Source of the DNA: Cunninghamia lanceolata
Taxonomy: Eukaryota > Streptophyta > Pinopsida > Cupressales > Cupressaceae
Direction of reading: 5' to 3'
Length of the DNA: 64,000 nt
Assembly: GCA_027924645.1 (NCBI GenBank)
Contig: BSBN01000334.1
Location: 1-64,000, forward strand
Positions 12,317-24,041 of this stretch are shown one piece after another. The notes under the pieces are model-generated. The model had not been told where the DNA came from and did no database searches. It was given only the letters and a program-made list of their open reading frames with translations. Every line of letters begins with the position of its first letter. Positions within the stretch are counted from its first letter, which is position 1. Made by a program: the position numbers and the translations under genes.

Positions 12317-14143
12317 TGTTGAACACACAAGGATACTGAGAGGGGGGTGAATCAGTATCTAATTAAACTTCAATCCCTCTAGAGAAGATTAAAACTTAAG
12401 TACTACATCATCAATAAAAACATGAAAGATTAACACAATGCACATCAACACATAACACTAGATATACGTGGAAAACCCTAGAAAGGAAAAACCACGGTGA
12501 GGATTAACTCAAAATATATGAAGCTCAAAAATAATAACTTTGTTTTAGGGCTACAACCTAACGAAGCTACTACTCCTTGAAAACTTTGATTTAGGGTCAC
12601 TACCAAGGAAGCTACTAATCCCTGAAGACTTTGTTTTAGGGTCACTCCCAAGGAAGCTACTACTCCCTGAATTGAGAACACACTTACAAAAGATTACAGT
12701 ATGACAGTCCTACTATTTGAAAACTGACATTGAAACTCACACCTTTGATGATTGCAATTCTTCCTTTTCACACGTCCTTTAGATGATCAGATCAGTTAGG
12801 CACACTCTACACTAAATCACTATCACAATATGTCTTCAAGATGAATCAGGACATCATCTACAACTTCTGCTTTTTCTCCTTCAGTCGTACATCAAAATGC
12901 ATTCATTCTGCTTCTTATGTTGCATGCGAGCCCTATCAATCACTCTACAATCACACCTTGCCTAACTAACTTTGATTTACAATTTATACATGATATTACA
13001 TTGATTACATTTCTTTTCAGGTAGAGACAATATGAAAAATACATTTACAAGTCGGCTAGATAGTATACAACATGAAACGTGTAGAAGACAAGTCCTAAAC
13101 AAGACTACATGCTACACCAGAAGAAGACTCATGCCCTGTAGACATCAACACTTGCTTAATTAGGTACACAACATCCTTCACAACATCAAACACCAAGGAA
13201 TTACATCCGCACATTTCGCTCATTTGAAAATAGGACAGCTTTAAGTAAAAACATATGAAACTTGAAGCATAATGACCACATCAACTTGAAGACCTTGTGT
13301 GGTACTAGAAACAAGAAATATATTCATGAAACTCTTCTAGATGAGTCTACATGTCTCATACAGTATCTCCAAACACTCCTTTACATCTGCACATCAAAGA
13401 TTTGTGCCGCATAACTTTAACCATGAACTCTGAGAACACCAAGTCAACCGGATCACTCTGCAACATGCTATCATTTGAAAAACTAAGCTGTGGACTACCA
13501 AGAACCTTGAAAATACAAGGAAGCATGTAATACACATTCATAAACATGTCCTCAAAACCACAAAGGCAACCATTCACTTCCAGAAGAATGCGGAGCATTT
13601 CAACAGGCCTTCAACATTGGCTCACTCTACTAGAACACATGCCAGTACTCTATAATGCATAACTTTCACAGCGAAAGGACAAATGATCTAAAAATTTGGA
13701 ATTATCACCTTCACTACACCTTTAACATAGTTCCATAACTATATAGCCATATCTACAAATGTGGAGAAATACAGAGCAATCTATTGCCGTATAGTAACTA
13801 TCTTTAACACTGCCTTCAAACTGCAAAACACACTTCTGGTAATCCAATCATCTTGAAACTTGGATCATGGCATCTTCTCAACATTAGAAACTTGTCTGAT
13901 CATCTTAGTGCTTCTAATTCCCATAACCTCATACTCAACTCTACATTGATCAAGACATGACATCTAACCATGAACTATATCTTCTCTAATGAACTATATC
14001 TTCTCTGATGAACTATATCTTATCTGCTGGATAGGACATGACATCCAACCATGAACACCATCACGCATCCAAGATAGTGCTAACATCAATGACAACCTTA
14101 TGATAGTGCATCAAAGACAAACTTAAGAACCATATGTGTAACA
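12317..14143 (-). repeat. 3' LTR of copia A
   Basis: 1827 bp, matching 55510-57321. On the - strand it begins TGTTACACATATGG and ends GTGTTCAACA. Near the end it carries the C-rich/G-rich motif GAGGGGGGTGAATCAGTA, also found in copia C and widespread in plant copia LTR ends. Confidence 0.9.
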
Positions 14144-14158
14144 ATCTCCCCCTTTGGC
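14144..14158 (-). other. Polypurine tract of copia A
   Basis: On the - strand GCCAAAGGGGGAGAT abuts the LTR start TGTTACAC. The stretch from here to 14400 is 3' untranslated sequence with further purine runs and no gene. Confidence 0.8.
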
Positions 14159-14400
14159 ATTGATGGAAACACATCTCTACTTTTCTCCCCCTTTGACATC
14201 AAGGACAAAGAGCAACCACTACTTGCTCACTAGAGCCCACATACCTGCACATTCTTTCTTAGAGCATGATTTCTTCTTACAACAAACAACTTCCCCCTAT
14301 CATTAGCAACCACTACCTGCTCCCCCTAAGAGGTAGCCACCATCAGTCCAAGAACAAGATATAACATGAACTCCCCTTGGATAGATGCACCATTATGCAT

Positions 14401-14916
14401 CTAGCAAGGAGGGGCAATTACCCCTAACCTCTGGCGGAGATCCTCAAAGGTGTCTTTTGCAAGATCCTTTGTGAAAATATCTACAATCTGATCCTTTCTT
14501 GGAACATATTCCAACCATACTTCCTTTTCTGCCACCGTCTCTCTCAAAAAGTGATACTTGATTGATATATGTTTGGTTCTAGAATGCATCACTGGATTCT
14601 TAAAAATATTGATAGCACTTGTATTGTCACATAAAATAGGAATAGGATCATCATACAATACCTTGATATCCTTTAGGATTTGCTTCATTCACAACACTTG
14701 TGTATAGCAAGATGTTGCAATATACTCTGCCTTTGCAGTAGATAGGGATACTGAATCTTGCTTCTTACTTTTCCATGAAATCAATCTACTTCCTAAAAAG
14801 AAAGCACCACCAGTTGTACTTCTTCTATCATCAACACAACTAGCCCAATCAACATTAGTGTAGGCATTTAAATCAAATTCATTACCTCTTGGATACTATA
14901 GGCCATAATCTGAAGT
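14401..14916 (-). pseudogene. Copia A RNase H
   Basis: The C-terminal frame (14688-14401) contains PIPILCDNTSAINIFKNP and the terminal HISIKYHFLRETV...DIFTKDL that end nearly all plant copia pol proteins. The upstream part (14916-14689) holds the DADWAG-type and AEYIA segments with stops. The enzyme degrades the RNA strand of the replication hybrid. It ends at 14401, about 240 bp before the polypurine tract. Confidence 0.85.
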
Positions 14917-15832
14917 TCATTTCAAGTACCTAAATATCTTTTTCACTGCCTTCTCATGTGTTTTCTTGGGATTAGCTTGATAACTAGCAACCACACATAT
15001 TGCATGCATAATATCAGGTCTAGAAGTATTTAGGTACAACAATCCTCCAATCATAGATCTATAGATAATCTGATCCACCTCCAGAAACTCATCATCCTTC
15101 CTCAAGTGACATCCAATGACCATGGGAGTACTCACTGGCTTTGAATCCTCGATACCAAACTTCTTCAACAACTCTTTGATATACTTAGCTTGTGAAATAA
15201 AGATACCACCATCTAGTTGAGTAATTTGAAGTCCAAGGAAGAAAGACATCTCACCAATCATAGACATCTCAAACTCTTTTTGCATCTCCTCTACAAACCT
15301 CTTACACATATCTTCATCTCCACCAAAGATGATGTCATCAACATATACTGCAACTATCAAAATCATGTCTCCTTCCGTAATGAAAAGATTATTGCCTATA
15401 GTACCTTTCTTGAAGCCCTGCTCAAGTAAGTACTTTATCTAACCTAGTATACCAATCCCTAGATGCTTGCTTGAGACCATACAAAGCCTTTTTGATTCTG
15501 CATACCATGTCTAGATCTTCTAATAGCTGAAAACTATCTAGTTGCTCAATATAAACTTCTTCCTCTAGATCACCATTGAGAAATGTTGACTTAACATCCA
15601 TCTGATATACCTTGAAGTTATTATGATCTGCAAGAGCAAGGAATATTCTAATTGCCTCCATCCTGACTACCAGAGTAAAAGTTTCCTCAAAGTCATTACC
15701 TTCAACTTGTGTGTATCCTTTGCATACCAATCTTGCTTTATTCCTTACAACTTCACCTTCTTCATTCAGCTTGTTCTGGAACACCCACTTAACTATTCCT
15801 ATAACATTCTTATTGGCTGCTCTAGGAACCAA
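14917..15832 (-). pseudogene. Copia A reverse transcriptase
   Basis: Two frames make up the domain. 15832-15422 has [40 protein letters not shown] and [15 protein letters not shown]. 15366-14917 has the catalytic VYVDDIIFGG followed by FEMSMIGEMSFFLGLQI. One frameshift near 15400 separates them, so the enzyme is inactive although the YVDD active site is intact. Confidence 0.9.
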
Positions 15833-15835
15833 TTC

Positions 15836-17206
15836 TCATGTCTGATTATTCTCAATTGGATCCAATTCTTCTTCCATTGCCTTTATCCATCCATCATCTT
15901 TGTTAGCATCAACAAAGGTTTTAGGTTCAACTTTTGATAACAAACACAAGTTTACTTGTTCATGTGTCTTAGCAAACTTTCTCTTTGTCATCACACCTTC
16001 ATTCTTATCTACAATAATTTGATCTTCTGAGTGGTTCTTCTGAACATACTTTGCTAGAGTCTTAGGTACTTGCTCTAGTTCTTGTTCCTTTTCTTCTTTC
16101 ACTCCTTCATCTTCATCTTCAATGAAAGTAAGGATGTTAGATCTAGAGTCCTCTGATTGTTGTGAGATATGATACAAGTCTTCATCCACTTTGACATTTG
16201 TGCTTTCAATCATCTTTTCCAACCTCTTGTTGTAGCATCTATAAGCCTTACTTCTGGTTGAGTAACCAAGAAATATTCCTTCATCACTTCTTGAGTCAAA
16301 CTTTCCTAGGTCTTTTTCATCTCTTCTGATATAGCATTTGTTGCCAAAGATCTTAAAGTATCTGACAGTGGGAGGTCTTCCATACCAAAACTCATAAGGG
16401 GTCTTAGTGTTGTTGACCCTCAGTTGCACTTTGTTAATTAGATAGATAGCAGTGTGAACTACTTCCTTCCAATTCATATCAGGTAGATATACATATTTCA
16501 TCATTTCCCTAGACATCTCTTGCACAGTCCTATTATTCCTTTCCACTACCCCATTTTACTAAGGGGTCCTAGGAGCTGACAGATGTCTCCTAATATCATG
16601 ATCTTCACAAAATATTTCAAACTCATTTGAAGTAAACTCACCTCCTCTATTAGACCTCAAAAATTTGATCTTAGCATCTACTTCATTCTCAACCATAGCT
16701 TTGAACACTTTAAATTTATCAAGGGCATCTGATTTTTCTCTTAAGAAAGTAACCCAAGTCATTCTAGAATAATCATCAATAAGTAACATAAAGTAACTCT
16801 CACCTTGTTGACTCTTTACTATTGTAGGGTGACATAGATTAGTGCGAATCAGTTCCAATGGCTTTGAAGAAGAATACTCCTTGCTTTTAAAACTTGTCTT
16901 TGTCTTATTTCCTATTTGACATTCTCTGCATACAGTGTTTGTAAGCTTGATTATCTTAGGCATGTCTCTCACTGCATGAGTAGAACTGATCTTTACCATA
17001 TTATCAAAATTGTTGTGTCTCATTCTCTTGTGCCACAACCAACACTCATTGGATTGAGCCAACACACATGTTCTTCCATTTACCTCCTTCAGATGATAGA
17101 TACCACCATATGTTTTGATACCTTCTACAACTAGTTTTCTAGATCCTACCTTCCTAATTTCATAGCCTTTGGCATGAAAGGTGAGATTATAGCACTTGTT
17201 GCACAT
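15836..17206 (-). pseudogene. Copia A integrase with GAG-pre-integrase domain
   Basis: The GAG_pre-integrs part (17206 to about 16900) contains CWLWHKRMRHNNFDNM and the zinc-binding CRECQIGN. The DDE core follows with LLIDDYSRMTWV, FLRSNRGGEFTS and the E-containing start of 16546 (MERNNRTVQEMSR). The C-terminal GKT/GKF segment is KTPYEFWYGRPPTVRYFKIF. Stops occur near 17207 and 16557. The first core residue that should be Asp in DRGGEF is Asn (SNRGGEF), so catalysis would be lost even with the frame open. Confidence 0.88.
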
Positions 17207-17701
17207 CTAACTGACACTGAGAAGATTGTGTTTTAGCCCTTTGACATAGAGGACATCCTCAGTCCTATTCTTTCCATCAATAGTTATAGCACATTTTCCA
17301 CAAATTTATGTTGACTCATCACCACCAAACTTGACAGCACCACCATCCCACTTCTCAAGGCTGATAAACTTCTCCTTCTCACTAATCATATGATTTGATC
17401 ATCCACTATCAATTATCCAAGCCTTAACTTCTCCTCTTACATGGAAGGTAGTCCATACAACCATTGATCTTTCATTGTTTTGATTTGTTTGCAAGGCATC
17501 AGTGTTCTCACATTTTCTAACATCATCCTTTTTGTTACCAACACTTAGGGCCATGAAAAGTGCTTCATCATTTGAATCATCATGATCCTCATCTTTTGAA
17601 GAATAACTGCTCTCTATGGAATATAGAATTCTCTTAAACTTGTCTCTTTTGTTACTAACCCTTGATTCTGTAAAAGGACATTTAGAAGCAAAGTGACCAA
17701 C
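17207..17701 (-). pseudogene. Copia A protease and gag C-terminus
   Basis: The - strand reads the protease start WIIDSG, a stop where Cys is expected, then SNHMISEKEKF (about 17420-17370). Further on is the strand KFGG(D)E...DVLYVKGLKHNLLSVS. Upstream at about 17700-17500 is the acidic gag tail following the zinc knuckle, HFASKCPFTES. The DSG catalytic triplet is kept. The knuckle is cut at 17706 by Tat-1. Confidence 0.8.
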
Positions 17702-17706
17702 CTTTC
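17702..17706. repeat. TSD of Tat-1, left copy
   Basis: CTTTC immediately before the LTR start TGTAGACACC. It is repeated at 36353-36357 directly after the other LTR. Confidence 0.9.
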
Positions 17707-18780
17707 TGTAGACACCTAAAAATGTCTCCTACCATCTAATCGACTCCATACAACCCTAAACACACCAATTTCCCTTCTAACCAATTAATTAAATTTTTAT
17801 TTAATTAATTACCCCTTTCATTTTCCAAATTCACACCATTTTGTCCCCAAAATTGAATTAATTTCATTAATTCAATAGTCCAAACCTTAGCCAATTAATT
17901 TAATAAATATGCAATATTTATTAAAATCAATTTCCCCTTTTTCACTAAATCCAATTAATTAGTTAAAACCATGCTACCTAATTAATTCAGCCTATAATTA
18001 ACCTATCCCTACCCTAGACAATTAAATAACTATTATTTAATTGCCTACCCTAGCCTACCTCATCATAGCCCTAGGATTAATTAAATAAAACCCCTATTTA
18101 ATTAATCATAACCCCTTCATTTGGGTGGTCAAACCTTGTTTAACACCCTTCCCCACATCTTCCAAATAAAAAATTGAATTAAATCCACATAAGTCAATTT
18201 TTTATTTAAAAACATCCCACATCACATTTATTTCTCCTTACAACCCCATACTCATTTATTTCCTCTCTTCCCCAAATGAATTTTTAATTCATTTACATTC
18301 CCCCATATGAATCTTTTATTCCAAAATAATCCTTCACCCCCATGCTCATTAAATAACCCCTTTTCCCAAAATGAATAAAAGGATCACTTTTATTCCTAGC
18401 CCTCCATTCATTCAAGATTGAATCTAGGCCGTCCACATCACTTTTATCCTCCACCATTGATCTTCCAAATCAATCTCCACCCTTGGATCAAAACCCCTTC
18501 CAAAAATCTATAATTAGAACCTCTCCCAAGTCATTTTCATTATCCAAGTTTATGCAAAGTTACCATGCCAAAATAACTCTTGAGCTAGAATAGTGAGTTG
18601 CAACTTTGAGTAGCATTTCACATTTAAATCCATTGTCTAGGGTAATCTTTGTCAAGGAGCTTGTTTTGGGTGAAAAGGCTCCTTCCTCCCTTGATGGGAT
18701 TGGATTTTCTTATAAGGTATAATTTGATGTTTATTGGATTTTGTTTAGTATTTTCACCTTATTTGCATTGCTAATCTACA
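17707..18780 (+). repeat. 5' LTR of Tat-1
   Basis: TGTAGACACC...CTAATCTACA, 1074 bp, exactly the length of the 3' LTR. The promoter element corresponding to TATAAATA in the other LTR reads TATAATTA here (18509-18516). It is rich in TTAATTAA-type AT palindromes. Confidence 0.93.
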
Positions 18781-18781
18781 T

Positions 18782-18799
18782 TGACATGCCCGGTGGGAC
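18782..18799 (+). other. Primer-binding site of Tat-1 (Arg-like)
   Basis: TGACATGCCCGGTGGGAC starts one base after the LTR. Gypsy B has TGGCATGCCCAGTGGGAC at the same place, and this class of PBS is common in plant Ty3 elements. The tRNA-Arg assignment is from memory. Confidence 0.6.
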
Positions 18800-21738
18800 C
18801 CACAAGGTCCAAATCTAACTTGTGTTGTGAGTTTTTGTTGTAAGATACGTGCATTTTTAGGTCTGGCGCCATCGTACCTGTGTAGCGACGCCATCACTAG
18901 CTCCCTTTGGTGCTATTTCTACGCAGCACATTTCTATTCATTCACTCACTCACATTTCTTTTTCTCACGATCTTCCTAGCATTTTTGGTGATCATGTGCT
19001 CTCGGTTTTCATAGAAATATTGAAATTACAAGGGGAGATTATGTCAAAATTTTTATAGGAGGTCTAAACATACATGTTAGCTTTGTTTTATCTTATTTTT
19101 CATTTACTCAGACTAACAAGGCTAACAAGACCTCAATTTTGCTGTTCGACCCTTTGTATTGTAAGAAAAAAATCACTTTTTTGTAGGTCAGACGTGTTCA
19201 GTGCCGTATCAGCACTATCTCCCAGATCAGCACTATCCGTGGGATAAACAGACTCTCTGGAAAGTTGTACAGTGGCACTTTCCTATATCTATATCAGTGC
19301 TATCATCCGTTTTGTCATTTTCCACTTGATGTAATAGTGCAAAAAATTTTATTAGGGCTTTTATTGTAATAGAGTAGCGCTATCTGATGGTTTGTTGCCT
19401 TCATAATCTTTCATTAGCGCTATATTTTTAATTAGCACCATTTGTGTAAGTCGAGTTGTTCTACCTGCAATGGCGCTATCGCATATCTGTTTTAGTGCTA
19501 TTTTGAAAACTTACTTTTCTGTCTGTGTAGGTACTAACAAGTTTATTGTAGGTCATATTGCGGGTACTAACAAGCTTTTTGTAGGGTGGTTGGATTTCTA
19601 GTTAGCAAACACTTCAATTTTTGCAACTTAAAATGAACTCTTTTGCATGTTAGTTAGTCAAACATTTCAATTTGGTGCAATTAAAATTGAACAAGCAAAC
19701 TTTTGTGTGTGTGTGTGTGTGTGTGCCCAAACATTTAAATTTGGTGTCCTAAAATTTACATTGTGTGCCAACAACAACAATCCAAACACTTCAATTTGGG
19801 CTTTAAAAAGAACCACAACTCGCATAAATCGAAAGCATTTTGGTTAAAAAGAACAACAACTTGCATCCTTCATGCATATAATCAAGAAATCATATTTTTA
19901 AAAAATTGTGTGAAGTGTTTTGTGCTCTTTTTGCTTGTGGTGTGAAAAAGCGTATGCTCTTCCCTCGCACCATTTTGGTGACCTTGGGAATCAAAAGCTT
20001 CTCACTAAACTTGCATTAATCACACCCTATTTAATCCAAAGATCTAAAAATGAACCATGTTTAGTGTGATGCAATCATAGAAGATACATATGCTCTCCCC
20101 TCGCATCTTTGAATGAACTTGGGGATCAAAAGTGTTTTCATGATTGTATTGCCTTTGTAAACATTAGAGGTCCTGCCACCCCGCTTCAAAACGTGGGAAA
20201 AACCTAAGCGGCATCAAGCTAAAGCTAAGCTCTTCCAAGCTGCTATATAAAATAAGGCGTTTGGGACAAAAGTCTCAAGCGACAGGTGTTGTTGTGTTAT
20301 ACTGACAACCAACCTCCCCCAAAACCCTCCAAGGCGTAACCCTTGGAGGCTGGGAGACTCCATAATAGAGATTAGCGCTGCCACATGTATAACCACTTGA
20401 ACGATGCCCTTACTACAAACCATTATTTAGCAAGCCAAAATCTTTCTATTTGTTGGCGCAGAAGGGAAACCTTTGAAGTAGCCCCGATTCATGCGGTTCT
20501 TAGCCAAGGTAGCAGGGATAATCTAAAGGTTTGGTGAGGGACAAGCCTTATAAGAAACCTGGATCTTGGTATGCATGAGAAGTGTGTGCAATTGTAAGGA
20601 TGAGCCGGTGCTACCAAGATCCTGGAGCTACTCACTTTGAATAGGCACAGCTAGGGGATTCAACAAATACTGTCACATTCTCACCTTAGGTTGTTCAAAG
20701 TGCTTGTTAAAGAAAATCACACATCTTTTTACAAAACAAAAGCAAAATCTTGATTATTGTGTGATTATTGTGCTTGAATTGTTTGCAACAACATTTCCAA
20801 GAGACAAACCAAATCATTTGATCACATTCCAAACAAAGAAAATCCAAAATTGCAATAAAAAATCTATCTTTTTAGGACATTGACAAACATTGTCTTGTTT
20901 TAGTGCCATATATGTCTGATTATGGTGCCATTTCATGTGTGGATTGGCGCTATTCTTAGATTTGACTTGCCTAAAACAAGAGACCTATCCATTTGTGAGC
21001 TTCACCATCTGCTCTACCATAATCCATAGTCACATCTTAAAAATCTGATAAACCGTGCATCCATTTTCTTCCAGGTTTTTCTAAAATCACACCTTCTCTT
21101 TGACCTTAGAGAATTAATCACCACCATTGTTGGACCCTACCTCATTTTTCATATCCACCTCATATTTATTCACATACCTTTTGGACCAAACCAAAATCCT
21201 TGTCATAAGAAAATCATTCCAAAAATCCCCAAAATCTCCACGATCAAAACATCATCAAAATCCGTCATCCTCTTGAGCTAAAGTTAGATCTAGATTTCAT
21301 CCTTCACATCACATCTTACTTGGAAAGTCAATAATCTACCTTCCAAGTGAAATCATTATCCCTCTTTGCATAAGGTCATTAGTCTACCCCAAACAAAGAA
21401 AAATATCCATTCATGCAAATCTAGGTCCTACCTAAGCTCAATTTGTTGACTATCAAAATCATCCATATCAAAATCAAACGTCAACAAAATCTCTTCAAAA
21501 ACAAAACGTCATCCATCACCTATCTCTTTGGTCCAAAATTTGTGCAAAATCAATATCGCCCATCCATATCACCTTTAGGTTGAAACCTTTAGAAATACAT
21601 ATCGATCTTCCACCACATCTTCTCTTCTACTCCATCTCACTACCACATCCATCTTTGGGTCCAAAACAATCAATCAGATTCTCTAAGGTCTTCCTCCCCA
21701 TCTCATCCCACATCTAGAAATCAACCCCATACGCATGC
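18800..21738 (+). other. 5' leader of Tat-1
   Basis: About 2.9 kb without an open frame of note. It contains scattered TAGCGCTA/TGGCGCTAT-type motifs and their CpG-decayed forms (18865-19510 and 20885-20955), a GT dinucleotide run (19704-19725), and a short direct duplication of GGTACTAACAAG (about 19531-19585). A GC-richer, probably structured block at 20165-20690 has two strong inverted repeats. Long leaders are usual in Tat elements; the structured block may carry packaging signals (inference). Confidence 0.6.
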
Positions 21739-22113
21739 ATGCCCACCACAAGAGCACAACACAAAAAGATTCAAGAAATGGCAGAATCTTGGCAATATGG
21801 TGGCATTGGAATGCCTAACACCGATAGCAACAACATACCTATCTATCAAACACGCAACCCACCTACATACTCTTCCCTTCCCCCATATGGTCCCAATGAA
21901 AATCCCTTCAGTTACTTACGACAAACACAACCATCACCACCCCCACCACCACCAACACAAAACGTCCCCATCATTTCCCAAGATGATCTAGATGTCTTGA
22001 GCTTTACACAAGACGCTGATAACATGGACCTACTTGATAAAATCCTAAGGTCAGACCCAAGTAGATATCTTGATCATCTTCTCAAAATTGGTGCTCAACT
22101 CCCCCCATCATGA
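21739..22113 (+). CDS. Tat-1 N-terminal gag frame
   Basis: A 124-residue frame beginning MPTTRAQHKKIQEMAESW, with a proline-rich stretch (PSPPPPPPTQN). It ends in the sequence ATGA, where its TGA overlaps the ATG of the 643-residue gag frame at 22110. It is either the original Gag N-terminus displaced by one frameshift, or a separate small product translated by stop-start coupling. Content and position favour the first. No domain is recognised beyond the Gag-like basic N-terminus. Confidence 0.6.
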   Translation: MPTTRAQHKKIQEMAESWQYGGIGMPNTDSNNIPIYQTRNPPTYSSLPPYGPNENPFSYLRQTQPSPPPPPPTQNVPIISQDDLDVLSFTQDADNMDLLDKILRSDPSRYLDHLLKIGAQLPPS

Positions 22114-24041
22114 CATCATCACAACCATCCACCTCTACAAGCATCCCTACCCCATCAAATACCCAAGCATCTACATCACATACCCAACCCACCATCTCTC
22201 AAACATCAATACGTACTGTATCTACCACCTCCACCACCTCAACCGCTACCACATCTAGAATTCCCACATGTACTGCTATCCCTACCATCTCCCAACCCAT
22301 CGTCACTTCTACTACCACAACCACCATAAACCCTTCCGCTTCACAAATCACCATGGGCTTACAAGGTAACATCATGCAAGCAAGTACCTCCATGAGTGTG
22401 CCCCCACCTAACCCTCAAACCATTGCATACCTACGACAATTGTTCTCACAAACACCTCGCAACACATCTCACCAATCCAACGTCCACATACCCAATGTCA
22501 ATGCATCTAATGTCACCTACCCACATAATCCCATAAATCAACATAATCCCAATCCCCAAATACCACCACATGTCCTCCAACAACTCTACGTGCATCAACA
22601 ACATCAGGCACCAATCAACCCAAACACCAACATGCAATACCAACACCTCAATAAAAAAAATCTCCAATATCAAATCCCACCCCATATCCAACATCTCACC
22701 AACCAACAGATGTACACACAACAACCACAACAACCACAGGATCTCACAACCGTCCTACAAGGCTTAATCCAAAAGGTAGATGACCTACAAACTAGGGGCA
22801 AATGCAAACACTATTCCTTTGAGGTTATTTGCCCCTACCCATTTGATCGCACATTGTACATGCCCCCTTTCTCCAAGAACTTCGAGACACCTAAATTTGA
22901 CAAATACAAGGGAAAGAGAGACCCTAGGGACCACCTTAGGGAGTTCTACATCGCTTGCTTAGAAGTCTCTAATAACGACACCTATCTAATGAGACTATTC
23001 CCAAGAAGCCTCGGCAGTCAAGCTGCTGAATGGTTCACACATCTTCCCCCAGGCATTAGGACTTTCCCTGAGCTTGCAGAGAAATTTGTAAACCACTTCT
23101 CCTACAATTTTGAGCATGAAATGTCTATGACAGACCTTTGCAACACCAAACAAAAGAATGGAGAAGCCTTCGCTTCCTTCTTGCAAAGGTGGAGAGGCTT
23201 AGCAAGCAAACTCCCATGGCCCATTCCTGAAAAACAACTTGTCACCATGTTCGTGGCCAACCTCAATCAGGAATTAGGGTTTCATCTACAAATACTTTGT
23301 GCATCTACCTTTGAAGAGGTCATTGACAAAAGCACCACCATCGAACGAGCCCTCATTGCCAAGCGCTCCATCAAACTGTACGACCACAAAACCAACAACA
23401 ACAACAACTACTACAAATCCAATAACAACACCCCCAATACCAACAACAATGCCAACACACAATCAAATGACAAATCACATTATTGGGGGAAGAACAAGAA
23501 CAATCTAAATGACAGCATCACAGACATGAAAGCCATCCAACATATACAAAACCAAACACCTGCGCATACGTATGTAACAAATGTAAATAACCAGAGGGGC
23601 CCAACTAAACCACGTAAACCACGCAGACAATTCACACCCTTAGGGGAACCCACCGAAGACATCCTTGATAGATGTCTCAAGAAAAATTTGATCACACTCC
23701 CACCCGTTAGACCCTGTCAAGAGAATGAACTAAAAACCACGTGGTACAATGAGAATGATTACTGTGAATACCACCACGTTACAGGTCATAAAATAGCTGA
23801 CTACATGCAACTAAAACATTGCATCCAAGACCTTATCAAACAAAATTTAGTCGGTCTCGATCACAACGCCCAACCATCACCAAATGCCAACCTAGAAGCT
23901 TACAAAGATCCCCTACCTAATCATAATAAAGCCTCCTCGTCCAACCAAGCATACAATGTCACCCCACCACCCGCGTCTTATGACTCTATTGTAGGACGTA
24001 TAGAAGCATCATCCCATCATGTCAACACAGTCACCATTTAG
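22110..24041 (+). CDS. Tat-1 Gag
   Basis: An uninterrupted 643-residue frame. The first ~230 residues are Ser/Thr/Pro/Gln/Asn-rich and low complexity. The retrotransposon gag domain (PF03732 type) spans about residues 260-430, with DPRDHLREFYIACLEVS, SLGSQAAEWFTHLPPG and FASFLQRWRGLASKLP. A His/Cys cluster near residue 550, CEYHHVTGHKIADYMQLKH, resembles the zinc motif of Tat Gags, but an expected Cys is Tyr. Gag would form the particle and bind genomic RNA. It is in the same frame as the whole of pol and is followed by TAG and TAA. This is the best preserved gene in the window. Confidence 0.88.
   Translation: MTSSQPSTSTSIPTPSNTQASTSHTQPTISQTSIRTVSTTSTTSTATTSRIPTCTAIPTISQPIVTSTTTTTINPSASQITMGLQGNIMQASTSMSVPPPNPQTIAYLRQLFSQTPRNTSHQSNVHIPNVNASNVTYPHNPINQHNPNPQIPPHVLQQLYVHQQHQAPINPNTNMQYQHLNKKNLQYQIPPHIQHLTNQQMYTQQPQQPQDLTTVLQGLIQKVDDLQTRGKCKHYSFEVICPYPFDRTLYMPPFSKNFETPKFDKYKGKRDPRDHLREFYIACLEVSNNDTYLMRLFPRSLGSQAAEWFTHLPPGIRTFPELAEKFVNHFSYNFEHEMSMTDLCNTKQKNGEAFASFLQRWRGLASKLPWPIPEKQLVTMFVANLNQELGFHLQILCASTFEEVIDKSTTIERALIAKRSIKLYDHKTNNNNNYYKSNNNTPNTNNNANTQSNDKSHYWGKNKNNLNDSITDMKAIQHIQNQTPAHTYVTNVNNQRGPTKPRKPRRQFTPLGEPTEDILDRCLKKNLITLPPVRPCQENELKTTWYNENDYCEYHHVTGHKIADYMQLKHCIQDLIKQNLVGLDHNAQPSPNANLEAYKDPLPNHNKASSSNQAYNVTPPPASYDSIVGRIEASSHHVNTVTI

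Noticed and set aside
19704..19725. GT dinucleotide run as a functional element
   Set aside because: It is a short simple repeat; nothing around it suggests more than a microsatellite.
22199..22733. Val/Met-rich - strand frames over the Tat-1 gag
   Set aside because: They arise from the complement of the Thr/Pro/His-rich gag codons and have no domain.
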